Shown: piece by piece, positions 1 to 9,468 of the stretch
Position numbering within the stretch: the stretch's first letter is position 1
Layout of the letters: each line of letters starts with the position of its first letter
Source: Burkholderia diffusa
Lineage (GTDB): Bacteria > Pseudomonadota > Gammaproteobacteria > Burkholderiales > Burkholderiaceae
Length of the DNA stretch: 64,000 bases
NCBI RefSeq assembly: GCF_902499115.1
Contig: NZ_CABVPN010000011.1
Coordinates: forward strand, 62,001 to 126,000
Direction of reading: 5' to 3'
Position numbers and translations under genes: made by a program
Notes under the pieces: generated by a model
The model's database searches: none
The model's input: the letters and a program-made list of their open reading frames with translations, nothing else
Told to the model about the DNA's origin: nothing

Positions 1-48
1 CACCGGCTGCATTTCTTCGATCCCGAGACCGGCAAGCGTGCCGGCTGA
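1..48 (+). CDS. ugpC: Glycerol-3-phosphate ABC transporter ATPase, C-terminal end only (partial)
   Basis: Only the last 15 codons and the TGA at 46-48 are inside the window (HRLHFFDPETGKRAG). This ending is typical of the C-terminal regulatory domain of MalK/UgpC-type sugar and glycerol-3-phosphate import ATPases. The call rests mainly on the next gene, a ugpQ-type glycerophosphodiesterase that usually closes the ugp operon and starts 28 bases downstream. The ATPase core lies upstream of the window, so the identity is an inference from context. Confidence 0.6.
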   Translation, partial: HRLHFFDPETGKRAG

Positions 49-76
49 CCCTGACGGACCTGCTGCGAGGCGCACG

Positions 77-841
77 ATGACTTCCCGTACCGACTGGCCC
101 TATCCGCGCGTCGTCGCCCATCGCGGCGGCGGCACGCTCGCGCCGGAGAACACGCTCGCCGCGTTCGACGAAGGCGCGCGGCGCGGTCACCGGATGGTCG
201 AGTTCGACGCGAAGCTGTCCGCCGACGACGTGAGTTTCCTGCTGCACGACGACACGGTCGACCGCACGTCGAACGGCAGCGGGCCGGCGGCGGGCATGCG
301 CTATGCGGCGCTGGCCGCGCTCGACGCCGGCGCCTGGTTCGACGCGCGGTTCGCGGGCGAGCGGATGCCGACGCTCGAGGCGGCGGCGGCGCGCTGCATC
401 GCGCACGGGATGGCGGCGAACGTCGAGATCAAGCCGTGCCCGGGCCGCGAGCGCGACACGGGGCAGCGGGTGGCGGCCGATGCGGCCGCGTACTGGCACG
501 GCGCGGCCGTGCTGCCGCTGCTGTCGTCGTTCTCGTTCGACGCGCTGCAACAGGCGCGCGCGAGCGCCCCGGCGCTGCCGCGCGGGATGCTGTACGAGGC
601 GGTGCCGGACGACTGGCACGCGCAGGTCGTCGGCGCGCTCGGCTGCGTATCGTTGCATGCAAACCACAAGGAACTCGACGAACCGCTCGTGCGCGCGATC
701 AAGGCGGCCGGGCTGCGCATCCTGGTCTACACGGTCAACGACCTCGCCCGGGCGCGCGAACTCGTGCGCTGGGGCGTCGATGCGGTCTGCACGGACCGAA
801 TCGACCTGATCGGCCCCGATGCACTGGACGACATTGCGTAG
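77..841 (+). CDS. ugpQ: Cytoplasmic glycerophosphodiester phosphodiesterase
   Basis: Hydrolyses glycerophosphodiesters to glycerol-3-phosphate and an alcohol, feeding imported deacylated phospholipids into metabolism. The 254-residue protein shows the GDPD TIM-barrel hallmarks: VAHRGGG with the catalytic His near residue 15, ENTLAAF, EFDAKLSADD, LLHDDTVDRT, then NVEIKP and the terminal VDAVCTDRI. There is no signal peptide, as in UgpQ rather than periplasmic GlpQ. I chose the ATG at 77; an in-frame ATG at 38 overlaps the end of the preceding ugpC-like gene and adds 13 unconserved residues. It is probably the last gene of a ugp operon and is followed by a terminator. Confidence 0.9.
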   Translation: MTSRTDWPYPRVVAHRGGGTLAPENTLAAFDEGARRGHRMVEFDAKLSADDVSFLLHDDTVDRTSNGSGPAAGMRYAALAALDAGAWFDARFAGERMPTLEAAAARCIAHGMAANVEIKPCPGRERDTGQRVAADAAAYWHGAAVLPLLSSFSFDALQQARASAPALPRGMLYEAVPDDWHAQVVGALGCVSLHANHKELDEPLVRAIKAAGLRILVYTVNDLARARELVRWGVDAVCTDRIDLIGPDALDDIA

Positions 842-892
842 CGACCCGTCCCGCGCGATGGTGGATGCGGGAAGACCCTGAGACAAAAAAAC

Positions 893-925
893 GACGCCCC
901 GGCGGGATTTCCGCCGGGGCGTTTT
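893..925 (+). terminator. Rho-independent terminator after ugpQ
   Basis: A GC-rich hairpin, CGCCCCGGCGG/CCGCCGGGGCG with an ATTT-containing loop, is followed by TTTT and preceded by a run of A. It ends the ugp unit and could also serve the convergent ompW gene. Confidence 0.85.
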
Positions 926-1005
926 GCATCGAGGAGACGTTACGTCACGAAAAATCCGCTACAAATTGCAGCAGGATTAACCATTCCCCAAATATTCGAC
1001 TACGC

Positions 1006-1737
1006 TTAGAAACGGTAGCCGACGTTCAGGTACGTGACGATCGGGTTCAGCGAGATGTGGGCCTTCGACGTTTCCGTCAGGGTGCCGACCGGCGTCCGGC
1101 GAGCCGTCGTGAAGGTCGCGGTCACGCTGACGGGGATGTACGAGAGCGACAGGCCCGCGAACCAGTGTTTCGTGAAGTTGTACGTGAAGCCGGCGTTGAA
1201 GACGGGCGCCCACTGGTTGCTGGTCGTGGCGCTGGTCGGGCCGCCGAGCACGCCGTTCTCGAAGCTGCTGTTCGTGATCTTCGCGCCGGTGAACCAGATG
1301 TACGTTGCGCCGATGCCGACATACGGGCGGAACTTCGCGTTGGCGTCGTTGAAGTGGTAGCGAAGCAATACGGCGGGGCTCCACTGGTACGCACGGCCGA
1401 GTACGCCGAATCTTTCGAACTGACCCTTGCCGGTGATGTCGAACTTCGGCGGTATCCCCATGACGAGCTCGGTGGAGATATGGTCGGTGACGAAGTAGCC
1501 CGTTGCGAGCCCAAGCGTATCGGCGTCGCTGATGCCGGCGCCGGTGTTGGGAATCGATTGGTTGATGGGCGTGCCGCCAACGCCGTAGACGAACAGCGGG
1601 TCGCTGCTGTCCTGCGGCGAAAGGTGGAACCAACCGGTGCTGACGTAGAAATCACCTGCGGATTGTGCTTGTGCCGTACCGCCCGCAAACGTGAATGCGA
1701 GCGCTGCAGCCCCCGTAATGGCCAGTTTTCGTTTCAT
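1006..1737 (-). CDS. ompW: OmpW family outer membrane protein
   Basis: An eight-stranded beta-barrel outer membrane protein of the OmpW/AlkL family, which forms a narrow channel for small hydrophobic molecules. The 243-residue product begins with a clear signal peptide (MKRKLAIT, then an Ala-rich core ending AQAQ, cleavage near residue 24). It continues with the family pattern GDFYVSTGWFHLSPQDSSDP, alternating amphipathic strands including RPYVGIGATYIWF and HWFAGLSLSYIPV, and ends in the aromatic outer-membrane motif VGYRF. A GGAGGAG ribosome site sits just upstream of the ATG. It is monocistronic and divergent from the next gene. The exact substrate cannot be read from sequence. Confidence 0.9.
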   Translation of the reverse strand: MKRKLAITGAAALAFTFAGGTAQAQSAGDFYVSTGWFHLSPQDSSDPLFVYGVGGTPINQSIPNTGAGISDADTLGLATGYFVTDHISTELVMGIPPKFDITGKGQFERFGVLGRAYQWSPAVLLRYHFNDANAKFRPYVGIGATYIWFTGAKITNSSFENGVLGGPTSATTSNQWAPVFNAGFTYNFTKHWFAGLSLSYIPVSVTATFTTARRTPVGTLTETSKAHISLNPIVTYLNVGYRF

Positions 1738-1929
1738 TGTGTCTCCTCCGATCTAAGGCGTGCTCATTATGACGACTGCGTTTAAAACCAAACAAGCTCG
1801 TAAGTTAGAGTTTTCACCCTAAGATTAGTACGACCGTACGTTTCCGCGCCCGCCGGGACAGGCATTCTACGCAGGTGCGCAATTTCGGACCTCCGGGTAT
1901 TTCCTAACGCGTTCAAACGGACATTCAGC

Positions 1930-2643
1930 ATGGCACGGTTAGCACGACTCTACGTTCCCGACCAGCCGCAGCACGTGATACTGCGCGGCCTGGATCAGCA
2001 ACCTGCGTTCGTCGACGACCAGGACTACGAACTCTTCATCGATTGCCTGAAGGCCGCGGCACGCGATCATCACCTCTCGGTGCATGCCTACGTGCTGCTT
2101 CCGCGCCAGGTGCAGCTCCTCGTGACGCCCAGCGACGAGGCGAGCCTGCCGAAGGCGATGCAGGCGGTCGGCCGCCGCTACGTCGCGCATTTCAACCGAC
2201 GTTATTCGCGTCGCGGCACCTTGTGGGAAGGCCGCTATCGCGCGACGGTGATCGAAGGCGAACGCTATTTCCTCCTCGCGAGCCGCGTGGTCGAGATGAG
2301 CCCGGTGCGCTCGCAGCTGGTCGCGACGCCCGAGGCCTATCGGTGGTCGAGCTACCGGCATCACGTCGGGCTCACCGTCGACAGCCTGATCACCGACCAT
2401 CCGCTCTACTGGGCGCTCGGCAACACGCCGTTCGACCGTCAGCGCGCGTACAAGGAGCTGTGCGAGCAGCCGCTCGACGAGCGGCAGGCTGATCAGCTGC
2501 AGCAGGCGACGCTGAAGGGCTGGGTGCTCGGCGGCGAGAACTATCGTGAATGGGCGGCGCGTACCGCGAACCGCCGCGTATCGCCGCTGCCGCGCGGACG
2601 CCCCAGAAAGGTGCGTGAAAACACCCCGCCGATCCAGCAGTAA
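1930..2643 (+). CDS. RAYT-like (REP-associated tyrosine transposase) family protein with altered HUH motif
   Basis: The 237-residue protein follows the Y1/TnpA-REP fold: MARLARLYVPDQPQHVILRG, then HAYVLLPRQVQLLVTP, and the tyrosine region YVAHFNRRYSRRGTLWEGRYRA followed by RYFLLASRVVEMSPVR. In active members the second block reads MPNHVHLL, supplying the two metal-binding histidines. Here it reads LPRQVQLL, both replaced by Gln. The region around the catalytic Tyr is kept. The reading frame is intact, the start has no obvious mobile ends, and it sits beside gltBD. It is probably a domesticated, non-cleaving relative. Function unknown. Confidence 0.8.
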   Translation: MARLARLYVPDQPQHVILRGLDQQPAFVDDQDYELFIDCLKAAARDHHLSVHAYVLLPRQVQLLVTPSDEASLPKAMQAVGRRYVAHFNRRYSRRGTLWEGRYRATVIEGERYFLLASRVVEMSPVRSQLVATPEAYRWSSYRHHVGLTVDSLITDHPLYWALGNTPFDRQRAYKELCEQPLDERQADQLQQATLKGWVLGGENYREWAARTANRRVSPLPRGRPRKVRENTPPIQQ

Positions 2644-2665
2644 CACGGGAAAGGCGGATCACGAG

Positions 2666-2692
2666 GCGGCGCCGCGGGCGCCGCTTCTTTTT
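2666..2692 (+). terminator. Rho-independent terminator between the RAYT-like gene and gltB
   Basis: A perfect 8-bp stem GCGGCGCC/GGCGCCGC (2666-2673 and 2677-2684) with a GCG loop is followed by TTCTTTTT. It separates the transposase-like gene from the gltB leader. Confidence 0.8.
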
Positions 2693-2772
2693 GCACCAAT
2701 ACGATACGGCCCCAATAAAACGGCACCAGATCGAAGCATGCGTTTAATTGGGGTTCGATCAAGCGGTTTTTG

Positions 2773-2802
2773 TTGCTATTCCTTTGATTCGTCGCGTATA
2801 TT
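2773..2802 (+). promoter_or_regulatory. Candidate sigma-70 promoter of gltBD
   Basis: TTGCTA (2773-2778), an 18-base spacer and TATATT (2797-2802) lie about 130 bases upstream of the gltB start, after the terminator, in a locally AT-rich stretch. Position and consensus match are suggestive only. Confidence 0.4.
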
Positions 2803-2931
2803 CCGAATTCCGGTGGCCCGGGTGAAGCTCGCCCAACCACCGTCGGCCGTGCCGTCTCCCGTCGGGAGCGGGATCGACGGCAACACAAAATGGTTCAACG
2901 GCCCTCGAGGCCCCTTTACGACGGTGTCCCC

Positions 2932-5900
2932 ATGAACGACCACCAGCAGCCGCTCGCCGCGGTGCCCGCCGCACAAGGTCTGTACGACCCGCAAAACGAA
3001 CACGACGCCTGCGGCGTCGGTTTCGTCGCTCACATCAAGGGCAAGAAGAGCCACGAGATCATTCAGCAGGGTCTGAAGATCCTCGAGAACCTCGATCACC
3101 GCGGCGCGGTCGGTGCCGATCCGCTGATGGGCGACGGCGCCGGCATCCTGATCCAGATTCCGGACGCGTTCTATCGCGAGGAAATGTCGAAGCAGGGCGT
3201 GACGCTGCCGCCGGCCGGTGAATATGGGGTCGGGATGATCTTCCTGCCGAAGGAGAACGCATCGCGTCTCGCATGCGAGCAGGAACTCGAGCGGACGGTG
3301 CGGGCTGAAGGTCAGGTCGTGCTCGGATGGCGCGACGTGCCGGTCGACCACGCGATGCCGATCTCGCCGACGGTCAAGGCGAGCGAGCCGCTGATCCGCC
3401 AGATCTTCATCGGCCGCGGCAAGGACATCATGGTGACGGACGCGCTCGAGCGGAAGCTCTACGTGATCCGCAAGACCGCGAGCCACCGTATCCAGGCGCT
3501 GAAGCTCAAGCACGGCAAGGAATACTTCGTGCCGTCGATGTCGGCGCGCACGGTCGTCTACAAGGGGCTGCTGCTGGCTGGCCAGGTCGGCGTGTACTAC
3601 CGCGACCTGCAGGACTCGCGCGTCGTGTCGGCGCTCGCGCTCGTGCACCAGCGCTTCTCGACCAACACGTTCCCGGCGTGGGAGCTGGCTCACCCGTACC
3701 GGATGATCGCGCACAACGGCGAGATCAACACCGTGAAGGGCAACGTGAACTGGCTGAACGCGCGTACCGGCGCGATCGCGTCGCACGTGCTCGGCGACGA
3801 CCTGCCGAAGCTCTGGCCGCTGATCTATCCGGGCCAGTCGGATACGGCTTCGTTCGACAACTGTCTCGAACTGCTCGTGATGGCGGGCTATCCGCTCGTG
3901 CACGCGGTGATGATGATGATCCCGGAAGCGTGGGAACAGCACACGCTGATGGACGAGAACCGCCGCGCGTTCTACGAATACCACGCCGCGATGATGGAGC
4001 CGTGGGACGGTCCCGCCGCGATCGCGTTCACGGACGGCCGTCAGATCGGCGCGACGCTCGACCGCAACGGCCTGCGCCCGGCGCGCTACATCGTCACGGA
4101 CGACGACCTCGTCATCATGGCGTCGGAAGCCGGCACGCTGCCGATCCCCGAATCGAAGATCGTCAAGAAGTGGCGCCTGCAGCCGGGCAAGATGTTCCTG
4201 ATCGACATGGAACACGGCCGCATCATCGACGACAAGGAACTGAAGGACAACCTCGCGAACGCTAAGCCGTACAAGAGCTGGATCGACGCCGTGCGCATCA
4301 AGCTCGACGAGATCGAGCCGAAGGCCGAGGACGTCGCGGCCGGCCGCACGCAGGGCGCCGCGCTGCTCGACCGCCAGCAGGCGTTCGGCTATACGCAGGA
4401 AGACCTGAAGTTCCTGATGGCGCCGATGGCGCAGCAGGGTGAAGAGGCCGTCGGCTCGATGGGCAACGACTCGCCGCTCGCGGTGATGTCGAACAAGAAC
4501 AAGACGCTCTATCACTACTTCAAGCAGCTCTTCGCACAGGTCACGAACCCGCCGATCGACCCGATCCGCGAGAACATGGTCATGTCGCTCGTGTCGTTCA
4601 TCGGCCCGAAGCCGAACCTGCTCGACACGAACAACATCAACCCGCCGATGCGTCTCGAAGTGTCGCAGCCGGTGCTCGACTTCAAGGACATCGCGAAGAT
4701 CCGCGCGATCGACCAGTACACGGGCGGCAAGTTCAGCGCATACGAGCTGAACATCTGCTATCCGGTGGCCTGGGGCAAGGAAGGCATCGAGGCGCGCCTC
4801 GCGTCGCTGTGCGCGGAAGCCGTCGACGCGGTGAAGTCGGGCTACAACATGCTGATCGTGTCGGACCGCAAGACGGACGCCGAGCATGTCGCGATTCCGG
4901 CGCTGCTCGCCACGTCGGCGATCCACACGCACCTCGTCCAGCAAGGGCTGCGCACGAGCACGGGCCTCGTCGTCGAGACGGGCTCGGCACGTGAGACGCA
5001 CCACTTCGCGCTGCTCGCGGGCTACGGCGCGGAAGCCGTGCACCCGTACCTCGCGATGGAAACGCTCGCGAAGATGGCCGAAGGCCTGCCGGGCGACCTG
5101 TCGCCGGAGAAGGCCGTCTACAACTTCACGAAGGCGGTCGGCAAGGGCCTGCAGAAGGTGATGTCGAAGATGGGCATCTCGACGTACATGTCGTACACGG
5201 GCGCGCAGATCTTCGAAGCGCTCGGCCTGTCGAGCGACCTCGTCGAGAAGTACTTCAAGGGCACGGCGTCGAAGGTCGGCGGCATCGGCCTGTTCGAAGT
5301 CGCGGAAGAAGCGATCCGCCTGCACCGCGACGCGTTCGGCGACAGCCCGGTCCTGCGCGACATGCTCGACGCGGGCGGCGAGTACGCATACCGCGTGCGC
5401 GGCGAAGACCACATGTGGACGCCGGATTCGATCGCGAAGCTCCAGCACGCGACGCGCAGCAACTCGTACCAGACGTACAAGGAATACGCGCACCTGATCA
5501 ACGACCAGACCAAGCGGCACATGACTTTCCGCGGCCTGTTCGAGTTCAAGGTCGAGCCGACCAAGGCGATCCCGATCGAAAACGTCGAGCCGGCGAAGGA
5601 CATCGTCAAGCGCTTCGCGACCGGCGCGATGTCGCTCGGTTCGATCAGCACCGAAGCGCACGCGACGCTCGCGATCGCGATGAACCGGATCGGCGGCAAG
5701 TCGAACACCGGCGAAGGCGGCGAGGACGAGAAGCGCTATCGCAACGAACTGCGCGGCATTCCGATCAAGTCGGGCGAGACGCTGAAGTCGGTCATCGGCG
5801 ACGAGATCGTCAGCGACATTCCGCTGAAGGACGGCGATTCGCTGCGCTCGAAGATCAAGCAGGTCGCGTCGGGCCGCTTCGGCGTCACCGCCGAGTACCT

Positions 5901-7635
5901 CGCGTCGGCCGACCAGATCCAGATCAAGATGGCGCAGGGCGCGAAGCCGGGCGAAGGCGGCCAGCTGCCGGGCCACAAGGTGTCCGAATACATCGGCAAG
6001 CTGCGTTACTCGGTGCCGGGTGTCGGCCTGATCTCGCCGCCGCCGCACCACGACATCTACTCGATCGAGGATCTGGCGCAGCTGATCCACGACCTGAAGA
6101 ACGTGAACCCGAGCTCGAGCATCTCGGTGAAGCTGGTGTCGGAAGTGGGCGTCGGCACGGTCGCGGCCGGTGTCGCGAAGGCGAAGGCCGATCACGTCGT
6201 GATCGCCGGCCATGACGGCGGCACGGGCGCATCGCCGCTGTCGTCGGTCAAGCACGCCGGCACGCCGTGGGAACTCGGCCTCGCCGAAACGCAGCAGACG
6301 CTGGTGCTGAACCGCCTGCGCGGCCGCATCCGCGTGCAGGCCGACGGCCAGATGAAGACGGGCCGCGACGTCGTGATCGGCGCGCTGCTCGGCGCTGACG
6401 AATTCGGCTTCGCGACGGCGCCGCTCGTCGTCGAAGGCTGCATCATGATGCGCAAGTGCCACCTGAACACGTGCCCGGTCGGCGTCGCGACGCAGGATCC
6501 GGTGCTGCGTGCGAAGTTCAAGGGCCAGCCCGAACACGTCGTGAACTACTTCTTCTTCGTCGCCGAGGAAGTGCGCGAGATCATGGCGCAGCTCGGCATC
6601 GCGAAGTTCGACGACCTGATCGGCCGCGCCGACCTGCTCGATACGCGCAAGGGCATCGAGCACTGGAAGGCGAAGGGCCTCGACTTCTCGCGCGTGTTCT
6701 ACCAGCCGGAAGAGTGCGAGGACGTCGCGCCGCGTCACGTCGACGTGCAGGACCACGGCCTCGAGCGCGCGCTCGACCACGTGCTGATCGAGAAGGCGAA
6801 GGCCGCGATCGAGAACGGCGAGCATGTGTCGTTCATCCAGCCGGTGCGCAACGTGAACCGCACGGTCGGCGCGATGCTGTCGGGCGTGATCGCGAAGAAG
6901 CACGGCCATGACGGCCTGGCCGACGACGCGGTGCACATCCAGCTGAAGGGCACGGCCGGCCAGAGCTTCGGCGCGTTCCTCGCGAAGGGCGTGACGCTCG
7001 ACCTCGTCGGCGACGGCAACGACTACGTCGGCAAGGGCCTGTCGGGCGGCCGGATCATCATCCGACCGACCAACGACTTCCGCGGCAAGTCCGAGGAAAA
7101 CATCATCTGCGGCAATACGGTGATGTACGGCGCGATCGAAGGCGAAGCCTTCTTCCGCGGCGTGGCGGGCGAGCGCTTCTGCGTGCGCAACTCGGGCGCG
7201 ACGGCGGTCGTCGAAGGCACGGGCGACCACGGCTGCGAATACATGACGGGCGGTACGGTCGTCGTGCTCGGCGAGACGGGGCGCAACTTCGCGGCCGGCA
7301 TGTCGGGCGGCCTCGCGTACATCTACGATCCGGAAGGCACGTTCGCGGCGAAGTGCAACAAGTCGATGGTCGCGCTCGAGCCGGTGCTGCAGCAGGCCGA
7401 GCAGGAGCGCACGGTCGACCGCGCGCTCTGGCATGCGGGCACGACGGACGAAGCGCTGCTCAAGGGGCTCGTCGAGCGTCATTTCCAGTTCACGGGTTCG
7501 CCGCGCGCGAAGTCGCTGCTGGAAAACTGGGACGCGGCGCGCCGCCAGTTCGTGAAGGTGTTCCCGCACGAATACAAGCGCGCGCTGGGCGAGATCGGTG
7601 CGAAGAAGGCGGCGAAGGAAGTGCTGGCCGCCTGA
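2932..7635 (+). CDS. gltB: Glutamate synthase (NADPH), large subunit
   Basis: Transfers the amide nitrogen of glutamine to 2-oxoglutarate, the central ammonia-assimilation step, with GltD supplying electrons. The 1567-residue protein has the full domain order. A 26-residue propeptide precedes Cys27 (HDACGVGF), the class II amidotransferase nucleophile. A central domain follows, then the FMN synthase barrel (GEGGEDEKRY, HDGGTGASPLSS), the 3Fe-4S cysteines in MMRKCHLNTCPVGVATQD, and the C-terminal GXGXG beta-helix (GGRIIIRP, GNTVMYGA, GGTVVVLG). An in-frame ATG at 2890 adds 14 residues lacking the family start; 2932 is preferred. It is followed by gltD after 85 bases. Confidence 0.97.
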   Translation: MNDHQQPLAAVPAAQGLYDPQNEHDACGVGFVAHIKGKKSHEIIQQGLKILENLDHRGAVGADPLMGDGAGILIQIPDAFYREEMSKQGVTLPPAGEYGVGMIFLPKENASRLACEQELERTVRAEGQVVLGWRDVPVDHAMPISPTVKASEPLIRQIFIGRGKDIMVTDALERKLYVIRKTASHRIQALKLKHGKEYFVPSMSARTVVYKGLLLAGQVGVYYRDLQDSRVVSALALVHQRFSTNTFPAWELAHPYRMIAHNGEINTVKGNVNWLNARTGAIASHVLGDDLPKLWPLIYPGQSDTASFDNCLELLVMAGYPLVHAVMMMIPEAWEQHTLMDENRRAFYEYHAAMMEPWDGPAAIAFTDGRQIGATLDRNGLRPARYIVTDDDLVIMASEAGTLPIPESKIVKKWRLQPGKMFLIDMEHGRIIDDKELKDNLANAKPYKSWIDAVRIKLDEIEPKAEDVAAGRTQGAALLDRQQAFGYTQEDLKFLMAPMAQQGEEAVGSMGNDSPLAVMSNKNKTLYHYFKQLFAQVTNPPIDPIRENMVMSLVSFIGPKPNLLDTNNINPPMRLEVSQPVLDFKDIAKIRAIDQYTGGKFSAYELNICYPVAWGKEGIEARLASLCAEAVDAVKSGYNMLIVSDRKTDAEHVAIPALLATSAIHTHLVQQGLRTSTGLVVETGSARETHHFALLAGYGAEAVHPYLAMETLAKMAEGLPGDLSPEKAVYNFTKAVGKGLQKVMSKMGISTYMSYTGAQIFEALGLSSDLVEKYFKGTASKVGGIGLFEVAEEAIRLHRDAFGDSPVLRDMLDAGGEYAYRVRGEDHMWTPDSIAKLQHATRSNSYQTYKEYAHLINDQTKRHMTFRGLFEFKVEPTKAIPIENVEPAKDIVKRFATGAMSLGSISTEAHATLAIAMNRIGGKSNTGEGGEDEKRYRNELRGIPIKSGETLKSVIGDEIVSDIPLKDGDSLRSKIKQVASGRFGVTAEYLASADQIQIKMAQGAKPGEGGQLPGHKVSEYIGKLRYSVPGVGLISPPPHHDIYSIEDLAQLIHDLKNVNPSSSISVKLVSEVGVGTVAAGVAKAKADHVVIAGHDGGTGASPLSSVKHAGTPWELGLAETQQTLVLNRLRGRIRVQADGQMKTGRDVVIGALLGADEFGFATAPLVVEGCIMMRKCHLNTCPVGVATQDPVLRAKFKGQPEHVVNYFFFVAEEVREIMAQLGIAKFDDLIGRADLLDTRKGIEHWKAKGLDFSRVFYQPEECEDVAPRHVDVQDHGLERALDHVLIEKAKAAIENGEHVSFIQPVRNVNRTVGAMLSGVIAKKHGHDGLADDAVHIQLKGTAGQSFGAFLAKGVTLDLVGDGNDYVGKGLSGGRIIIRPTNDFRGKSEENIICGNTVMYGAIEGEAFFRGVAGERFCVRNSGATAVVEGTGDHGCEYMTGGTVVVLGETGRNFAAGMSGGLAYIYDPEGTFAAKCNKSMVALEPVLQQAEQERTVDRALWHAGTTDEALLKGLVERHFQFTGSPRAKSLLENWDAARRQFVKVFPHEYKRALGEIGAKKAAKEVLAA

Positions 7636-7720
7636 GCGACGAACGACATAGCGAATGCCGCGCGCGCATGATTGCCGCGCGCGGCTCCCCCACCCGATAC
7701 ACCGAACAGAAGAGCACCTT

Positions 7721-9187
7721 ATGGGCAAGGCAACCGGTTTTCTGGAGTTCGAACGCCGCCACGAGGCGTACGAAGCACCGCTCACGCGCGTGAAGCACTA
7801 CAAGGAATTCGTCGCGGCACTGACCGACGCGGATGCGAAGGTTCAGGGCGCGCGCTGCATGGATTGCGGCATCCCGTTCTGCAACAACGGCTGCCCGGTC
7901 AACAACATCATTCCGGACTTCAACGATCTCGTTTACCGCCAGGACTGGCAGCAGGCGATCGAAGTCCTGCACTCGACCAACAACTTCCCGGAATTCACGG
8001 GCCGCATCTGCCCGGCGCCGTGCGAGGCGGCGTGCACGCTCGGGATCAACAACGACCCGGTCGGCATCAAGTCGATCGAGCACGCGATCATCGACAAGGC
8101 CTGGGCGGAAGGTTGGGTGAAGCCGCTGCCGGCCGAGCACAAGACGGGCAAGAAGGTCGCGGTCGTCGGTTCCGGCCCCGCGGGCCTCGCGGCCGCGCAG
8201 CAGCTCGCGCGCGCCGGCCACGACGTGACGGTGTTCGAGAAGAACGACCGGATCGGCGGCCTGCTGCGTTACGGGATTCCCGACTTCAAGCTCGAGAAGT
8301 GGCTGATCGACCGCCGCATGCGCCAGATGGAAGCGGAAGGCGTGACGTTCCGCACCAGCGTGTTCATCGGCAAGGATCCGCTGCCCGAATCGATCGGCAG
8401 CCTCGCGAAGGAAACCATCTCGCCGGACACGCTGAAGGAAGAGTTCGACGCGGTCGTGATCGCGGGCGGTTCGGAAACGCCGCGTGACCTGCCGGTGCCG
8501 GGCCGCGAGCTGGCCGGCGTGCATTTCGCGATGGACTTCCTGCCTCAGCAGAACCGTGTGAACGCGGGCGACAAGCTCACCGACCAGCTGCTCGCGAAGG
8601 GCAAGCACGTGATCGTGATCGGCGGCGGCGATACCGGTTCGGACTGCGTCGGCACGTCGAACCGTCACGGCGCGAAGCAGGTCACGCAGTTCGAGCTGCT
8701 GCCGCAGCCGCCCGAAGAGGAGAACAAGCCGCTCGTGTGGCCGTACTGGCCGATCAAGCTGCGCACGTCGTCGTCGCACGAGGAAGGCTGCGAGCGTGAC
8801 TGGGCGGTCGCGACGAAGCGTCTCGAAGGCAAGAACGGCAAGGTCGAGAAGCTGATCGCGGTGCGCGTCGAGTGGAAGGACGGCAAGATGCAGGAAGTGC
8901 CGGGCTCCGAGTTCGAGATGAAGGCCGACCTGGTGCTGCTCGCGATGGGCTTCACGCAGCCGGCAGCGCCCGTGCTCGACGCGTTCGGCGTCGCGAAGGA
9001 TGCGCGCGGCAATGCGCGTGCGGCGACCGAAGGCGATCGCTCGTACTACACGTCGGTCGACAAGGTGTTCGCAGCTGGCGACATGCGCCGCGGCCAGTCG
9101 CTCGTCGTCTGGGCGATCCGCGAAGGCCGCCAGTGCGCGCGCTCGGTCGACGCGTACCTGATGGGGCATTCGGAACTGCCGCGCTAA
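7721..9187 (+). CDS. gltD: Glutamate synthase (NADPH), small subunit
   Basis: Oxidises NADPH and passes electrons through FAD and two 4Fe-4S clusters to GltB. The 488-residue protein starts MGKATGFLEF as in GltD homologues; an in-frame ATG at 7655 would add 22 unconserved residues. Visible motifs are the N-terminal ferredoxin-like cysteines (ARCMDCGIPFCNNGCP and GRICPAPCEAACT), the FAD site VVGSGPAGLAAAQQ, the NADPH site VIGGGDTGSDCVG and the C-terminal VFAAGDMRRGQSLVVWAI. It is co-transcribed with gltB and ends at a strong terminator. Confidence 0.97.
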   Translation: MGKATGFLEFERRHEAYEAPLTRVKHYKEFVAALTDADAKVQGARCMDCGIPFCNNGCPVNNIIPDFNDLVYRQDWQQAIEVLHSTNNFPEFTGRICPAPCEAACTLGINNDPVGIKSIEHAIIDKAWAEGWVKPLPAEHKTGKKVAVVGSGPAGLAAAQQLARAGHDVTVFEKNDRIGGLLRYGIPDFKLEKWLIDRRMRQMEAEGVTFRTSVFIGKDPLPESIGSLAKETISPDTLKEEFDAVVIAGGSETPRDLPVPGRELAGVHFAMDFLPQQNRVNAGDKLTDQLLAKGKHVIVIGGGDTGSDCVGTSNRHGAKQVTQFELLPQPPEEENKPLVWPYWPIKLRTSSSHEEGCERDWAVATKRLEGKNGKVEKLIAVRVEWKDGKMQEVPGSEFEMKADLVLLAMGFTQPAAPVLDAFGVAKDARGNARAATEGDRSYYTSVDKVFAAGDMRRGQSLVVWAIREGRQCARSVDAYLMGHSELPR

Positions 9188-9220
9188 GCTGAAGCGCGCG
9201 AGCGGGTTTCGAAGAAAACC

Positions 9221-9247
9221 GGGCGTCCGAAAGGACGCCCGTTTTTT
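9221..9247 (+). terminator. Rho-independent terminator of gltBD
   Basis: A perfect 8-bp stem GGGCGTCC/GGACGCCC with a GAAA tetraloop is followed by GTTTTTTT. Confidence 0.92.
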
Positions 9248-9346
9248 TATGGGGCGCGAGCCTGAGACGACTGGGTTGGCGGGGATTTTCCGTGAACAGC
9301 CATCAATTTATTCGGCATCAATTAAATCGACCATTCATAAAAACAA

Positions 9347-9360
9347 AAATATCGATATTT
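9347..9360. repeat. Perfect 14-bp palindrome AAATATCGATATTT
   Basis: A perfect AT-rich palindrome 15 bases upstream of the -35 box of the lectin gene, in a stretch whose composition contrasts sharply with the GC-rich surroundings. It is placed where a dimeric regulator could bind. No regulator is identifiable. Confidence 0.4.
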
Positions 9361-9375
9361 ATCTCCAAATAGACG

Positions 9376-9404
9376 TTGAATCGGGGTCTGCTGCCACCTA
9401 TAGT
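9376..9404 (+). promoter_or_regulatory. Sigma-70-like promoter of the lectin gene
   Basis: TTGAAT (9376-9381), exactly 17 bases, then TATAGT (9399-9404), 64 bases upstream of the lectin ATG. This is one of the best consensus matches in the window. Confidence 0.6.
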
Positions 9405-9468
9405 GATTTTTGTCCGATTAATTCGGGCATATTGAACGGTCTGGTTTTCACACCCTTTGGAGAAAATC

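Noticed and set aside
2776..7785. A 1669-codon open frame on the minus strand opposite gltB
   Set aside because: Antisense mirror of a GC-rich gene: Arg/His/Leu/Asp-rich sequence without domains. The plus strand is clearly gltB.
9359..9370. TATCTCCAA motif near the lectin promoter matching the island palindrome motif
   Set aside because: A single copy without inverted partner; likely coincidence in AT-rich sequence.
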